Assembly: GCF_008704535.1 (NCBI RefSeq)
Contig: NZ_CP023701.1
Location: forward strand, 1,240,001 to 1,304,000
Direction of reading: 5' to 3'
DNA: 64,000 nt
DNA from: Streptomyces subrutilus
Lineage (GTDB): Bacteria; Actinomycetota; Actinomycetes; Streptomycetales; Streptomycetaceae
The notes beneath the pieces are model-generated. The model was not told the DNA's origin. It saw only the letters and a program-made list of their open reading frames with translations, and made no database searches. Both the position numbers and the translations under genes were made by a program. Every line of letters starts with the position of its first letter. Positions within the stretch are counted from its first letter, which is position 1. Shown here in pieces: positions 1 to 8,737 of this stretch.

Positions 1-178
1 TGCGCGGTCCGCCGCGCGCGAAGGCCTCCGCCGCGTCGACGGCGTCGCGGGGGCGCGGGTCGGCGCCGTGGCCGTCTTCGAAGAGCGGCAGCACCCGCCG
101 GGCGCACGCGGCCGCGTAGCCCGCTATCTCCCGGAGTTCGGCTTCGCTCAGCTCGATGGTGTCCGACTCTGTTGGCAT
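1..178 (-). CDS. Imm-5-like putative immunity protein, N-terminal part (partial)
   Basis: Only the first 59 codons are inside the window; the gene runs off the left edge. The ATG (complement of 176-178) opens a protein beginning MPTESDTIELSEAELREIAG. The pattern of an ELREIAGYAAACAR helix, an acidic turn, then DPRPRDAVDAAEAFARGG matches the Streptomyces family annotated as putative immunity protein (Imm-5-like), formerly mislabelled SbcC. These all-helical proteins are assumed, not shown, to neutralise a toxin. No polymorphic toxin is visible next to it. The match rests on recalled family resemblance of a short N-terminus. Confidence 0.6.
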   Translation of the reverse strand, partial: MPTESDTIELSEAELREIAGYAAACARRVLPLFEDGHGADPRPRDAVDAAEAFARGGPR

Positions 179-192
179 GGGGCCATCGTGCC

Positions 193-855
193 TCAGTGCG
201 TGACGAGGGCCATGACGAGGCCGTCGTACCCCTTGCCGCCCACGGTCTGGAGCGCCGTGGCGGTCAGCCGGGGGTGTGCGGCGATCAGCTCGGTGAAGCG
301 GCGCACGCCCTGGACGCGGGGGTCGGTGCTGGCGGCGTCGACGACGGCTCCGTCGCGCACGACGTTGTCCCCGATGATCACGCTGCCGGGCCGGGTCAGT
401 CGCAGGGCCCACTCCAGGTACCCGGGGTTGGACGGCTTGTCGGCGTCGATGAAGACCAGGTCGAACGGGTCCGCGCCGACGAGCTGCGGCAGCAGGTCGA
501 GGGCCTTGCCCCGGCGGACGTCCACCACGTGGTCCAGCCCGGCGCGGGCGATGTTGGCGGTGGCGACGTCCGCACACCGCTCGTCCGCCTCCAGCGTGAC
601 CAGCCGGCCGCCTTCGGGGAGCGCGCGAGCCATCCAGATGGTGCTGTACCCGCCCAGGGTGCCGATCTCCAGGATGGTCCGCGCGCCCCGGATGCGGGCC
701 AGGAGGTGGAGCAGCTTCCCCTGGTTGGGGGCGACCTGGTGCGGTGGCAGGCCCGCCGCCGCCGAGTCCGCGACGGCCTCCCGCAGGGCCTCGTCCTCCT
801 CGACCAACAGCCCGTCGAAGTAGGCGTCGACGTCCGTCCACGTCTGCCGGCTCAT
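193..855 (-). CDS. SAM-dependent O-methyltransferase (family 3, CCoAOMT-like)
   Basis: This 220-aa protein has the usual length for cation-dependent O-methyltransferases (PF01596). Motif I is ILEIGTLGGYSTIWMA near residue 60; an acidic residue for SAM ribose follows in VTLEADE. FDLVFIDADK and IIGDNVV hold the Asp and Asn residues that bind the divalent metal in this family. Members methylate catechol-type hydroxyls, but the substrate here is unknown. Fifteen bases separate its stop from the start of the next leftward gene, so the two may be co-transcribed. Confidence 0.85.
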   Translation of the reverse strand: MSRQTWTDVDAYFDGLLVEEDEALREAVADSAAAGLPPHQVAPNQGKLLHLLARIRGARTILEIGTLGGYSTIWMARALPEGGRLVTLEADERCADVATANIARAGLDHVVDVRRGKALDLLPQLVGADPFDLVFIDADKPSNPGYLEWALRLTRPGSVIIGDNVVRDGAVVDAASTDPRVQGVRRFTELIAAHPRLTATALQTVGGKGYDGLVMALVTH

Positions 856-975
856 CTAATTCTCCCCTCTCGCCGAATGAGTTCCCAAAAGGAACTTACC
901 CCATGGCCCCCCGCGCCCGGCACGGGGGCAGCCGGTACCCCGCCTTCCGTCCCGCGGCGCGGTAACCTCGCCCGA

Positions 976-1440
976 ATGACGGCACTTTCCCACCACGGCA
1001 ACGACCACCTCGACCAGCCCGGCCGGGACGGCGACACCGCCACCACCGAGGCCGACCCCCGCTCCATCGGCCCCGTGCGCACCTCCTACGCACCCGACCC
1101 CGACGGCGATCCCGACCCCGGCGAGATCGTGTGGACCTGGGTTCCCTTCGAGGAGAACGACGGGCGCGGCAAGGACCGGCCCGTGCTGGTCGTCGCGCGC
1201 GAGGCGGGCGGGCCGACGCTGCTCGCCGTGCAGCTGTCCAGCAAGCGCCACGACCACGACCGGGAGTGGGTGCCGATCGGCACGGGCCCCTGGGACGGCG
1301 CGGGCCGGGAGTCGTGGGTGGCCGTGGACCGGGTGCTGCGCGTGCACGAGTCCGGGATGCGGCGGGAGGCGTGCGCCCTGGACCCGGAGCGCTTCCGGCT
1401 GGTGGTCGACCGGCTCGGCGAGCGGTACGGCTGGCAGTAG
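976..1440 (+). CDS. Type II toxin-antitoxin PemK/MazF-like protein, orphan
   Basis: The 154-aa protein starts at ATG 976. The frame is open far upstream, but that part is the antisense of the O-methyltransferase. A disordered acidic N-terminus of about 50 residues precedes a PemK/MazF barrel: PGEIVWTWVPFEE, then GKDRPVLVVARE, the signature segment of this endoribonuclease fold, and a C-terminal LSSKRHDHDREWVPIGTG stretch. No antitoxin gene (AbrB, RHH or Phd type) lies next to it, since the flanking genes are convergent or divergent. Many actinobacterial homologues are solitary and may not be toxic. Confidence 0.75.
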   Translation: MTALSHHGNDHLDQPGRDGDTATTEADPRSIGPVRTSYAPDPDGDPDPGEIVWTWVPFEENDGRGKDRPVLVVAREAGGPTLLAVQLSSKRHDHDREWVPIGTGPWDGAGRESWVAVDRVLRVHESGMRREACALDPERFRLVVDRLGERYGWQ

Positions 1441-1452
1441 CCCACCGCGATC

Positions 1453-1477
1453 GCGGCCCCGCCCGCGGCGGGGCCGC
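1453..1477. terminator. Convergent hairpin terminator
   Basis: A perfect 11-bp stem (GCGGCCCCGCC / GGCGGGGCCGC) with a 3-base loop fills the 40-bp gap between the convergent PemK-like and PARG genes. There is no T-tract, as is usual for Streptomyces terminators. Confidence 0.6.
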
Positions 1478-1480
1478 CGC

Positions 1481-2305
1481 TCAGGCGCCCAGGACCCGTT
1501 CGAAGGCTTCGCGCGTCCGCGGGTCGCGGTCCAGGACGGCGAACACCACCCGGTCGAACGCCCCCGCGAAGCGGCCGGCCAGCAGCGACCGGAAGGCCCC
1601 GGCCACCTCGGCCGGGTCGTTGCGGAACACTCCGCACCCCCAGGCGCCCAGCACCAGCCGTCCGTAGCCGTGCAGCGCCGCCACCTCCAGGACGCGCTCC
1701 CCGCGCCGGAGCAGGGCGGCCGGGATCTCGGCGGCCCGCTCGGGCTCCTGGCGCCGGATGGTGCCCGCGTTCGGGGCCGGGGAGGTCAGGAAGCCGACGC
1801 GGAACGGCGTCTCCAGCAGTGCGCCCCGGTCGTCGCGGAAGACGGGCACCCCGGGCGAGTGAATCACCCGGTCGGTGTAGAAGGTGCTGCGTTCCGCGCG
1901 GTGGACCGCGTAGTACTCCGGCGCCTCCAGGAGGGTCGCGTACAGGGCCGAGGCGCGGCACAGCGCCTCCTCCTGGGCCTTGGCCCCGCGGACGTAGCCG
2001 CCCCCGGGATTGCGGGCCGAGGCGAAGTTCAGGACCGCCACGGGAGCGCCCCCGGAGCCGTCCTCCGCGAGCCTGCGGGCCGCGACCGTGCTGCTCTCGG
2101 CGGTGACCTCGATCAGCCCCGCACCGGCCGGCCGGGGTGGCAGTTCGCCTGGAATGACCGGATCTGGTCCATATATCGTGGTTTCTGCCTTGGCCTTCGC
2201 CAGGGCGGCGTCCAAGGACACCTGCCGCCCCGACCCCGTCCGGTAGCCGCCGGCCGCCGCGACCTCCGCGTTCTCCCGCGCGATCTCGCGCAATCTGCTG
2301 CTCAC
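1481..2305 (-). CDS. Microbial-type PARG / TIGR02452 macrodomain protein
   Basis: This 274-aa protein starts at GTG 2305 (VSSRLREIAREN); an open extension to 2383 is unlike the family. The core VAVLNFASARNPGGGYVRGA followed by KAQEEALCR holds the GGG-x(n)-QEE signature of bacterial poly(ADP-ribose) glycohydrolases (PF10021), where the second Glu is catalytic. Later FLTSPAPNAG and GAWGCGVFRNDP are typical macrodomain loops. It probably hydrolyses ADP-ribose modifications on protein or nucleic acid. It is convergent with the PemK-like gene and divergent from egtA with a 107-bp gap. Confidence 0.85.
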   Translation of the reverse strand: MSSRLREIARENAEVAAAGGYRTGSGRQVSLDAALAKAKAETTIYGPDPVIPGELPPRPAGAGLIEVTAESSTVAARRLAEDGSGGAPVAVLNFASARNPGGGYVRGAKAQEEALCRASALYATLLEAPEYYAVHRAERSTFYTDRVIHSPGVPVFRDDRGALLETPFRVGFLTSPAPNAGTIRRQEPERAAEIPAALLRRGERVLEVAALHGYGRLVLGAWGCGVFRNDPAEVAGAFRSLLAGRFAGAFDRVVFAVLDRDPRTREAFERVLGA

Positions 2306-2412
2306 GCCGCCATCCTGCGCACCGCATCCCTTGGCGGCAAAGGAATTTGTGCCCGAGGGACGGGTAGGCACCGGTGATGTCACGGCCGACGACAGGAGAC
2401 GAGGACCCGCTC

Positions 2413-3741
2413 ATGTCCCAGGATTCACCCGTTGCCGCACCGACCCCGCCCGCATCCTTGCCGCCCGATCCCGCGTCCACGCTCGACGAGACGCAGGCCG
2501 AGGACCTGCTCCACGGCATCTGCTTCAAGAACGGCCCGCCGAGGTTGCTCGGTGCCGAGCTCGAATGGCTGGTCGTGGACGCCGAGCGCCCCGGCCTGCC
2601 GCTGTCCGCGGAGCGTCTGTGCGAGGCGCACGCCGCCGCCCGCGCGCTGACCCTCGACTCCGAGGTGACCGTGGAGCCGGGTGGACAGCTGGAGCTCAGC
2701 TCGGCGCCCGCCGCCTCCCTCGGCGGATGCGTGGACTCCCTGCGGGGCGATCTCACCGCCGTACGGGCCGCCCTGCTCTCCCGGGGCATGCTCCTGCGCG
2801 GCCTCGGCCAGGACCCGCGCCACCCGCAGCGCCGGCTGCTGGCCAGCCCGCGCTACGAGGCGATGGAGGCCTACTTCGACCGCACCGGCCCGGCCGGCCG
2901 CTCGATGATGCGCGGCTCCGCCTCGGTGCAGGTCTGCGTGGACGCCGGCACCGAGGAGCCCGGCCTCTTCGGCCACGGGCGCAGATGGCGGCTGGCCCAC
3001 CTGCTGGGGGCCGTCCTGGTGGCCGCCTTCGCCAACTCCCCCGGCGGCCAGGGCCCGTACGCCGGCTGGCGCTGTTCCCGTCAGGGCAACTGGGCCGACA
3101 TCGACGGCCGGCGCGCGCTCGCCCCGCCGCTGGACGCCCCGCCCCGGTCCGGGTGGGTGCGGACGGCGCTGGACACCGAGGTGATGTGCGTGCGCTCGTC
3201 CGGCGACGGCCCCTGGTCGATGCCGCGCGGGCTGACCTTCCGCGGCTGGCTGCGCGGCGGGCCGCCGGGGCTGCGGCCGCCGACCGCCGAGGACCTCGAC
3301 TACCACCTGAGCACGCTCTTCCCGCCGGTCAGGCCGCGCGGCCACCTCGAACTGCGGATGATCGACGCCCAGCCCGGCGACGACGGCTGGCTGGTGCCGG
3401 TCGCCGTGGTCCACGCCCTGTTCGACGATCCGGAGGCCGCCGAGACGGCGTACCGGGTGGCCAAGGGGCTCGCGGACTCCTACGGGACGGCGCCCGCGCC
3501 CCGCAACCCGCTGTGGCGTTCGGCGGCCCGGCACGGCCTCGCCGACCCCGAACTGCGGTCCGCGGCCGCCACCTGCTTCCGGGCCGCCGCCGAGGCCCTG
3601 CCCCGGCTCGGTGCGGACGCGCACGTACGGGACACCGTCGCGGCCTTCGCCGAGCGGTACGTGCTGCGCGGCCGATGTCCCGCCGACGAACCGCCCGAGC
3701 GGTGGCTCGGCGGCCCCACCGGACCGGAGGCCCGCCGATGA
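2413..3741 (+). CDS. egtA: Ergothioneine pathway glutamate-cysteine ligase EgtA
   Basis: EgtA joins glutamate and cysteine with ATP, giving the gamma-glutamylcysteine that EgtB uses. The 442-aa protein has the GCS2-type signatures: GAELEWLVVD near the N-terminus, VTVEPGGQLELSS (substrate pocket) and HLELRMIDAQPGDDGWLVPV near residue 320. The start at ATG 2413 follows a GAGGA motif at 2401-2405; an in-frame ATG at 2374 is possible. Its stop overlaps the egtB start by 4 bp. It is the first gene of the operon. Confidence 0.93.
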   Translation: MSQDSPVAAPTPPASLPPDPASTLDETQAEDLLHGICFKNGPPRLLGAELEWLVVDAERPGLPLSAERLCEAHAAARALTLDSEVTVEPGGQLELSSAPAASLGGCVDSLRGDLTAVRAALLSRGMLLRGLGQDPRHPQRRLLASPRYEAMEAYFDRTGPAGRSMMRGSASVQVCVDAGTEEPGLFGHGRRWRLAHLLGAVLVAAFANSPGGQGPYAGWRCSRQGNWADIDGRRALAPPLDAPPRSGWVRTALDTEVMCVRSSGDGPWSMPRGLTFRGWLRGGPPGLRPPTAEDLDYHLSTLFPPVRPRGHLELRMIDAQPGDDGWLVPVAVVHALFDDPEAAETAYRVAKGLADSYGTAPAPRNPLWRSAARHGLADPELRSAAATCFRAAAEALPRLGADAHVRDTVAAFAERYVLRGRCPADEPPERWLGGPTGPEARR

Positions 3742-5126
3742 GCACCGCGTCCCGCCCCGGCCGTCCGCTGGACCCCCGCGACCCCGTGCACCCCGGGCCC
3801 GCACCGGCTGCCGCCGGCCCCGCCGAGCGGCCCCCCGGCCTGCGGGAGCGCGCGGCCCTCGCACTGACCGCGGCCCGCGTCCGCACGGCCGGGCTGACCG
3901 ACCCGGTGAGCGAACAGGACCTGGTGGCGCAGCACTCCCCGCTGATGTCGCCGCTGGTCTGGGACCTCGCGCACATCGGGAACATGGAGGAGCTGTGGCT
4001 GCTGCGCAACGTCGCCGGCCGCGCGTCCCTGCACCCCGAGATAGACCCGCTCTACGACGCCTTCGAGCACCCCCGCGCCGAGCGGCCGAAACTGCCGCTG
4101 CTCGGGCCCGACGAGGCACGCCGGTACGCGGCCGAGGTGCGGGGCCGGGTCTTCGACCTGCTGGAGCGCACCCCGCTGGAGGGGACCGCGCTGCTGGACT
4201 CCGGGTACGTCTTCGGGATGATCGCCCAGCACGAGCAGCAGCACGACGAAACGATGCTGATCACCCACCAACTGCGGCCGGGCGCACCCGTGCTGGCCGC
4301 TCCCGAACCGGACGCGCCGTACGATCCGCCGGCCGCGCCGGAAGTGCTCGTCCCGGCGGGCCCGTTCACCATGGGCACCTCGGCCGAGCCGTGGGCGCTG
4401 GACAACGAGCGGCCCGCGCACATCCGGGAGACCGGGGCCTACTGGATCGACACGGCGCCGGTGACCAACGCCGCGTACGAGGAGTTCATCGCGGACGGCG
4501 GCTACCGCGAGCCCCGCTGGTGGGCGGCGCCGGGCTGGGAGCAGATCCGGACGCACGGGATCGGGGCCCCGCTGTTCTGGCGCCGGGAGGGCGGCCAGTG
4601 GCTGCGCCGGCGCTTCGGGGTGACCGAGCCGGTGCCCGGTGAGGAGCCGGTGCTCCACGTCAGCTGGTACGAGGCGGACGCCTACGCCCGCTGGGCGGGG
4701 CGCCGGCTGCCCACCGAGGAGGAGTGGGAGAAGGCCGCGCGCCACGACCCCGCGACCGGCCGCTCGACCCGCTACCCGTGGGGCGACGGCGACCCGACCG
4801 CCGACCGGGCGAACCTGGGCCAGCGCCACCTGCGGCCGGCCCGTGCGGGCAGCTACCCGGCGGGCGCCTCGGCGCTCGGGGTGCGCCAGCTCATCGGGGA
4901 CGTGTGGGAGTGGACCTCTTCGGACTTCCTGCCCTACCCCGGCTTCCGGCCGTTCCCGTACCGGGAGTACTCGGAGGTGTTCTTCGGCCCCGAGCACAAG
5001 GTGCTGCGCGGCGGCTCCTTCGCGGTGGACCAGGTGGCCTGCCGGGGGACCTTCCGCAACTGGGACCTCCCCGTGCGGCGGCAGATCTTCTCCGGCTTCC
5101 GGACCGCGCGGGACGGTGGGGCCTGA
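3738..5126 (+). CDS. egtB: Ergothioneine sulfoxide synthase EgtB
   Basis: EgtB is a mononuclear iron enzyme that couples hercynine with gamma-glutamylcysteine or cysteine, using O2, to make the sulfoxide. The 462-aa protein has an N-terminal DinB-like four-helix domain and a C-terminal formylglycine-generating-enzyme/sulfatase-modifying domain from about residue 200. The iron triad is visible as His79 (WDLAHIGN) plus His165 and His169 (QHEQQHDE). FGE hallmarks VSWYEADAYARWAGRRLPTE and VLRGGSFAV are present. ATG 3738 overlaps the egtA stop (ATGA). Confidence 0.95.
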   Translation: MSTASRPGRPLDPRDPVHPGPAPAAAGPAERPPGLRERAALALTAARVRTAGLTDPVSEQDLVAQHSPLMSPLVWDLAHIGNMEELWLLRNVAGRASLHPEIDPLYDAFEHPRAERPKLPLLGPDEARRYAAEVRGRVFDLLERTPLEGTALLDSGYVFGMIAQHEQQHDETMLITHQLRPGAPVLAAPEPDAPYDPPAAPEVLVPAGPFTMGTSAEPWALDNERPAHIRETGAYWIDTAPVTNAAYEEFIADGGYREPRWWAAPGWEQIRTHGIGAPLFWRREGGQWLRRRFGVTEPVPGEEPVLHVSWYEADAYARWAGRRLPTEEEWEKAARHDPATGRSTRYPWGDGDPTADRANLGQRHLRPARAGSYPAGASALGVRQLIGDVWEWTSSDFLPYPGFRPFPYREYSEVFFGPEHKVLRGGSFAVDQVACRGTFRNWDLPVRRQIFSGFRTARDGGA

Positions 5127-5902
5127 TGTGCCGTCACCTCGCCTATCTGGGACAGGAGGTGGCGCTGGGGCGGCTGTTGTGCGACCCCGAGCACTCCCTG
5201 GTGCGCCAGTCCTGGGAGCCGCGCCGTCAGCGGTACGGCACGGTCAACGCGGACGGCTTCGGCGTCGGCTGGTACGCGCCGGGCGATCCGGTGCCGGCCC
5301 GCTACCGGCGGGCCGGGCCGGTCTGGGGCGACGAGACCTTCGCCGACCTCGCGCGCGTGGTGCGCAGCGGGGCCCTGCTGGCGGCCGTACGGGACGCCAC
5401 GCACCGCGGGGCGGACGGGGAGGCGGCGGCCGCGCCGTTCGCGGACGGCCGCTGGCTGTTCAGCCACAACGGGGCGGTGCGCGACTGGCCGGACGCGGTG
5501 GCCCCGCTCGCGGCGGGACTGCCGCCCGGGGAACTGCTCCGGTTGCCGGCGCGCACGGATTCGGCGCTGCTCTGGGCCCTGGTGCTGCACCGGCTGCGGG
5601 CCGGGGACGACCTGGGGACGGCCCTGGCGGAGCCGGTGCGGGAGGTCGCGGCGGCTTCGCCGGGCTCCCGGCTGAACCTGCTGCTGACGGACGGGTCCGC
5701 CATCGCCGCGACGGCCTGGGGCGATTCGCTCTGGTACCTGGCGGACCCGGCGGCCGGCCGCACGGTGGTGGCGTCCGAGCCGTACGACGACGACACCCGC
5801 TGGTGCGAAGTGCCCCCCGGGACCCTGCTGACCGCCACTCGTACCCGGGTCGAACTGACCTCTCTCAAGGAGTCCCCGTTCGGGGAGAAGGAGCGCTCGT
5901 GA
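5126..5902 (+). CDS. egtC: Ergothioneine glutamine amidotransferase-like hydrolase EgtC
   Basis: EgtC removes the glutamate from the gamma-glutamyl hercynylcysteine sulfoxide intermediate. The 258-aa protein begins MCRHLAYLG with Cys2 as the Ntn-type nucleophile of class-II glutamine amidotransferases (methionine removal is required). Further family signs are NADGFGVGWYAPG and LFSHNGAV. The ATG at 5126 shares its A with the egtB stop TGA, so translation is tightly coupled. The 3' end overlaps the egtD start by 4 bp. Confidence 0.93.
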   Translation: MCRHLAYLGQEVALGRLLCDPEHSLVRQSWEPRRQRYGTVNADGFGVGWYAPGDPVPARYRRAGPVWGDETFADLARVVRSGALLAAVRDATHRGADGEAAAAPFADGRWLFSHNGAVRDWPDAVAPLAAGLPPGELLRLPARTDSALLWALVLHRLRAGDDLGTALAEPVREVAAASPGSRLNLLLTDGSAIAATAWGDSLWYLADPAAGRTVVASEPYDDDTRWCEVPPGTLLTATRTRVELTSLKESPFGEKERS

Positions 5903-6873
5903 CCGACTTCCAGTTGACCCGGACCCTCGACGAGAACGCGGCGGAGACCGCGCTGCGGGCGGACGTCCTGCACGGGCTGACGGCCAGCCCGAAGGCACTG
6001 CCGCCCAAGTGGTTCTACGACGCGCGGGGCAGCGACCTGTTCGAGGAGATCACCCGGCTGCCCGAGTACTACCCGACGCGGGCCGAGCGGGAGATCCTGC
6101 TGGAGCGCGCGGGGGAGATCGCCTCGGCGAGCGGCGCGCGGACGCTGGTGGAGCTGGGCTCGGGCTCCTCGGAGAAGACCCGGCACCTGATCGAGGCGAT
6201 GCCGGCGCTGGACACCTACGTCCCGGTGGACGTGAGCGAGAGCGCCCTGCGGGGGGCCGCGCAGACGCTGCTCGCGGCGCATCCGCGGCTGCGGGTGCAC
6301 GCGCTGGTGGCCGACTTCACGCGCGCGCTGCGGCTGCCCGAGTCGCCGGGTCCGCGGCTGGTGGTGTTCCTGGGCGGGACGATCGGGAACCTGCTGCCGG
6401 CGGAGCGCGCGGTGTTCCTGGCGTCCGTACGGGCGATGCTGTCGCCCGGGGACGCGCTGCTGATGGGTACGGACCTGGTGAAGGACGAGGACGTGCTGGT
6501 GGCGGCGTACGACGATGCGCGGGGGGTGACGGCGGAGTTCAACAAGAACGTGCTGACCGTCGTCAACCGGGAGCTGGGGGCGGACTTCGACCCGGCCGGG
6601 TTCACGCACGTGGCGCGGTGGAACCGCGAGCGCGAGTGGATCGAGATGCGCCTGCGGTCCCGGTCGGACGTGCTGGTGAAGATCCGGGCCCTGGACCTGG
6701 TGGTGCCGTTCGCGGCGGGCGAGGAGATCCTGACGGAGATCTCGGCCAAGTTCCGTCAGGACGGGGTGCGCGGAGAACTGGCCGCCGCGGGGCTGGAGTT
6801 GGAGCAGTGGTGGACGGACGCGGCGGGCCGTTTCGCCCTGTCGCTGTCGGTCGCGGGCGGAAGGGCGGGCTGA
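5899..6873 (+). CDS. egtD: L-histidine N-alpha-methyltransferase EgtD
   Basis: EgtD trimethylates histidine with three SAM to form hercynine, the first committed ergothioneine precursor. The 324-aa protein (GTG start 5899) has the family segments PPKWFYDARGSDLFEEITRL, TLVELGSGSSEKTRHLI (SAM loop), FLGGTIGNL and FNKNVLTVVNRELGADFD. It is the last gene of egtABCD. No EgtE-type PLP lyase lies here; in other actinobacteria this step can be done by unlinked C-S lyases. The last 118 bp overlap the convergent acyltransferase frame. Confidence 0.95.
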   Translation: MTDFQLTRTLDENAAETALRADVLHGLTASPKALPPKWFYDARGSDLFEEITRLPEYYPTRAEREILLERAGEIASASGARTLVELGSGSSEKTRHLIEAMPALDTYVPVDVSESALRGAAQTLLAAHPRLRVHALVADFTRALRLPESPGPRLVVFLGGTIGNLLPAERAVFLASVRAMLSPGDALLMGTDLVKDEDVLVAAYDDARGVTAEFNKNVLTVVNRELGADFDPAGFTHVARWNREREWIEMRLRSRSDVLVKIRALDLVVPFAAGEEILTEISAKFRQDGVRGELAAAGLELEQWWTDAAGRFALSLSVAGGRAG

Positions 6874-7742
6874 GCGGGCGGGCCCGGTCGCGGGGGCCGT
6901 ACTGCGGCCCGGTCCCCGCGCCGCCCCGTGGCGTGACCGGGGGCCGCTCCCGCCGACCCGCGCACGGCCGCCTCGGCCGCCGCCGCGAGGCCGCGCCGGT
7001 CGGCGTGCCGGCCGGGCGGTATCCGCGGCAGCAGGGTGACCTCGGCCCGGATCCCGCGGGACCGGGCGATCCGCCACAGCGAGGCGGTCAGCGGATCGTC
7101 GCCGACGAAGGACGGCTCCCCGGCCGGGGAGCCGTCCGCGCGCAGGTAGGCGAGGCGTACGGGCTGTACGGGGACGCGGGCGTCCAGAGCGGCCTGGAAG
7201 GCGGCCCTGCGGAAGGGTCCCTGCGCGCGCCCGCACCACGTGGAGCCTTCGGGGAAGACGGTGACCCGCTCGCCCACGCGCAGGGCGCGGGTGACGCGCC
7301 CGACGGTGGCCGGCAGGGCGCGGATCCGGTCGCGTTCGATGAAGAGGGTGCCGGCCCGGTCGGAGAGCCGGCCCAGGACCGGCCAGGCGCGGATGTCGCT
7401 CTTGGCCAGCATCCGGCAGGGCAGGACGGCGGCGACGAGTGGGATGTCCAGCCAGGAGATGTGGTTGGCGACGACGAGCCGCCCGCCGCCGAGGCCGGGG
7501 CCTCCGTACACGGTGAGGCGGATGCCGAAGGCCCGGACGAGTGCGGTGGCCCAGGCCCGGACGAGCCGGTGCCGCGGTCCGGCCGGCAGCAGCCGCACCG
7601 GCGGGGCGGCCAGGATGCCGGCCAGGAGCAGGGCGACGGCGGCGCCGAGGCGGAGCACGGCGAGCGGGACGGCCGCGGTGCGGCCCCCGTGGCCGGCGCA
7701 GGCCTCGGGGGTGCAGGGAGAGGTGGGCAGCCAGGCGTTCAT
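6756..7742 (-). CDS. PlsC-type lysophospholipid/lyso-ornithine-lipid acyltransferase (OlsA-like)
   Basis: The 328-aa membrane-associated acyltransferase has a hydrophobic N-terminal segment (LRLGAAVALLLAGILAAPPV), then the PlsC motifs NHISWLD (HX4D catalytic) and VFPEGSTW. Start ATG 7742 overlaps the stop of the upstream GNAT-type gene by 4 bp. A GNAT acyltransferase coupled to PlsC is the layout of OlsB-OlsA ornithine-lipid synthesis, so this may add the second, O-linked acyl chain. The low-complexity last 70 residues run 118 bp into egtD, so the true stop could have been lost. Confidence 0.8.
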   Translation of the reverse strand: MNAWLPTSPCTPEACAGHGGRTAAVPLAVLRLGAAVALLLAGILAAPPVRLLPAGPRHRLVRAWATALVRAFGIRLTVYGGPGLGGGRLVVANHISWLDIPLVAAVLPCRMLAKSDIRAWPVLGRLSDRAGTLFIERDRIRALPATVGRVTRALRVGERVTVFPEGSTWCGRAQGPFRRAAFQAALDARVPVQPVRLAYLRADGSPAGEPSFVGDDPLTASLWRIARSRGIRAEVTLLPRIPPGRHADRRGLAAAAEAAVRGSAGAAPGHATGRRGDRAAVRPPRPGPPAQPALPPATDSDRAKRPAASVHHCSNSSPAAASSPRTPS

Positions 7743-8617
7743 GCGCCGGGGGCGAGCGCGAGGAAGTGCTTGAGGTAGCGGGGGTTGGTGCGGCGCAGCG
7801 AGAGCAGGACGTACAGGTCGGCGCAGCCGAACTCGGCGTCGAGGGCCGGTTCGCCGCAGACCCAGGCGCCCAGGCGCAGGTAGCCGCGGAGCAGCGGGGG
7901 GAGTTCCGTGCGGCCGGGGCGCGCCGCGTCGCGGGGTTCCCACGGGAGGTGGGGGGTGACGCGGTACTCGGCCGGGGCGAGGTTGCGGGTGAGGACGGTC
8001 TCCCGGGTGGCGGCGGCGAGGGCGCCGCCGTCGGCGAGCGGGATCGAGCAGCAGCCGGCGAGCCAGTTGTGCCCGGTGCGGACCATGTAGCGGGCGAGGC
8101 CGGCCCAGATCAGGGCGATGACGGCGCCGTTGCGGTGGTCGGGGTGGACGCAGGAGCGGCCGACCTCGACGAGGTCGGGGCGGATGGGCGCGAGGGCGGA
8201 GAGGTCGAACTCGGCCTCGGAGTAGAGGCGTCCGGCGACGGCGGCGCGTTGGGGGGGCAGCAGCCGGTAGGTGCCGACCACCCGGCCGGTCTCCTCGTCG
8301 AGGACGAGGAGGTGGTCGCAGTACGCGTCGAAGGCGTCGGCGTCGAGGCCCGGTTCGGGTCCGTCGAGCCGGGCGCCGAGTTCACCGGCGAACACCTGGT
8401 GGCGAAGGCGCTGGGCGGCCCGCACCTCGGCCTCGTCGCGGGCGAGGCGGACGGTGTAGCGGGGGCCCTGGCCGGGGGCGGTGCCCGCGGGGCGGGGAGG
8501 GGGGACGGGGACAGGGGTGCGATGGTCACGGCGGCTCCTGATCCGGGCACGGGGAGCCGGGTCGACAGGTGTGCGACCCGGCTCCTTACTTCTTCCGTGA
8601 CCGGCTGGATTCGACAT
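7739..8617 (-). CDS. GNAT-fold ornithine N-acyltransferase-like protein (OlsB-like)
   Basis: Up to 292 aa. A Pro/Arg-rich N-terminus of about 50 residues is followed by an acyl-homoserine-lactone-synthase/GNAT-type domain: RLRHQVFAGELGA, YCDHLLVLDEETGRVVGTYR, then VEVGRSCVHPDHRNG. This is typical of the OlsB/hemolysin-like acyltransferases that transfer a 3-hydroxyacyl chain from ACP to ornithine. The ATG at 8617 has no convincing ribosome site; a later start just before the domain is possible. The function is inferred from fold and its coupling to the PlsC gene. Confidence 0.72.
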   Translation of the reverse strand: MSNPAGHGRSKEPGRTPVDPAPRARIRSRRDHRTPVPVPPPRPAGTAPGQGPRYTVRLARDEAEVRAAQRLRHQVFAGELGARLDGPEPGLDADAFDAYCDHLLVLDEETGRVVGTYRLLPPQRAAVAGRLYSEAEFDLSALAPIRPDLVEVGRSCVHPDHRNGAVIALIWAGLARYMVRTGHNWLAGCCSIPLADGGALAAATRETVLTRNLAPAEYRVTPHLPWEPRDAARPGRTELPPLLRGYLRLGAWVCGEPALDAEFGCADLYVLLSLRRTNPRYLKHFLALAPGA

Positions 8618-8737
8618 GACCGCGCAGCGGACCGCGGATGTGCGGACGCTGAACTCGCCGGTGGCGCGTCCGGGGCGCCGCTCCGCCGGGTCCGGGCCCC
8701 CGGTGTTCCGGCGGGGTCCGGGCCGCGGGCGCGGGGC

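Noticed and set aside
2331..5126. A 931-codon frame spanning egtA and egtB
   Set aside because: Only the part from 3738 (EgtB) is coding; the upstream part is out-of-frame egtA.
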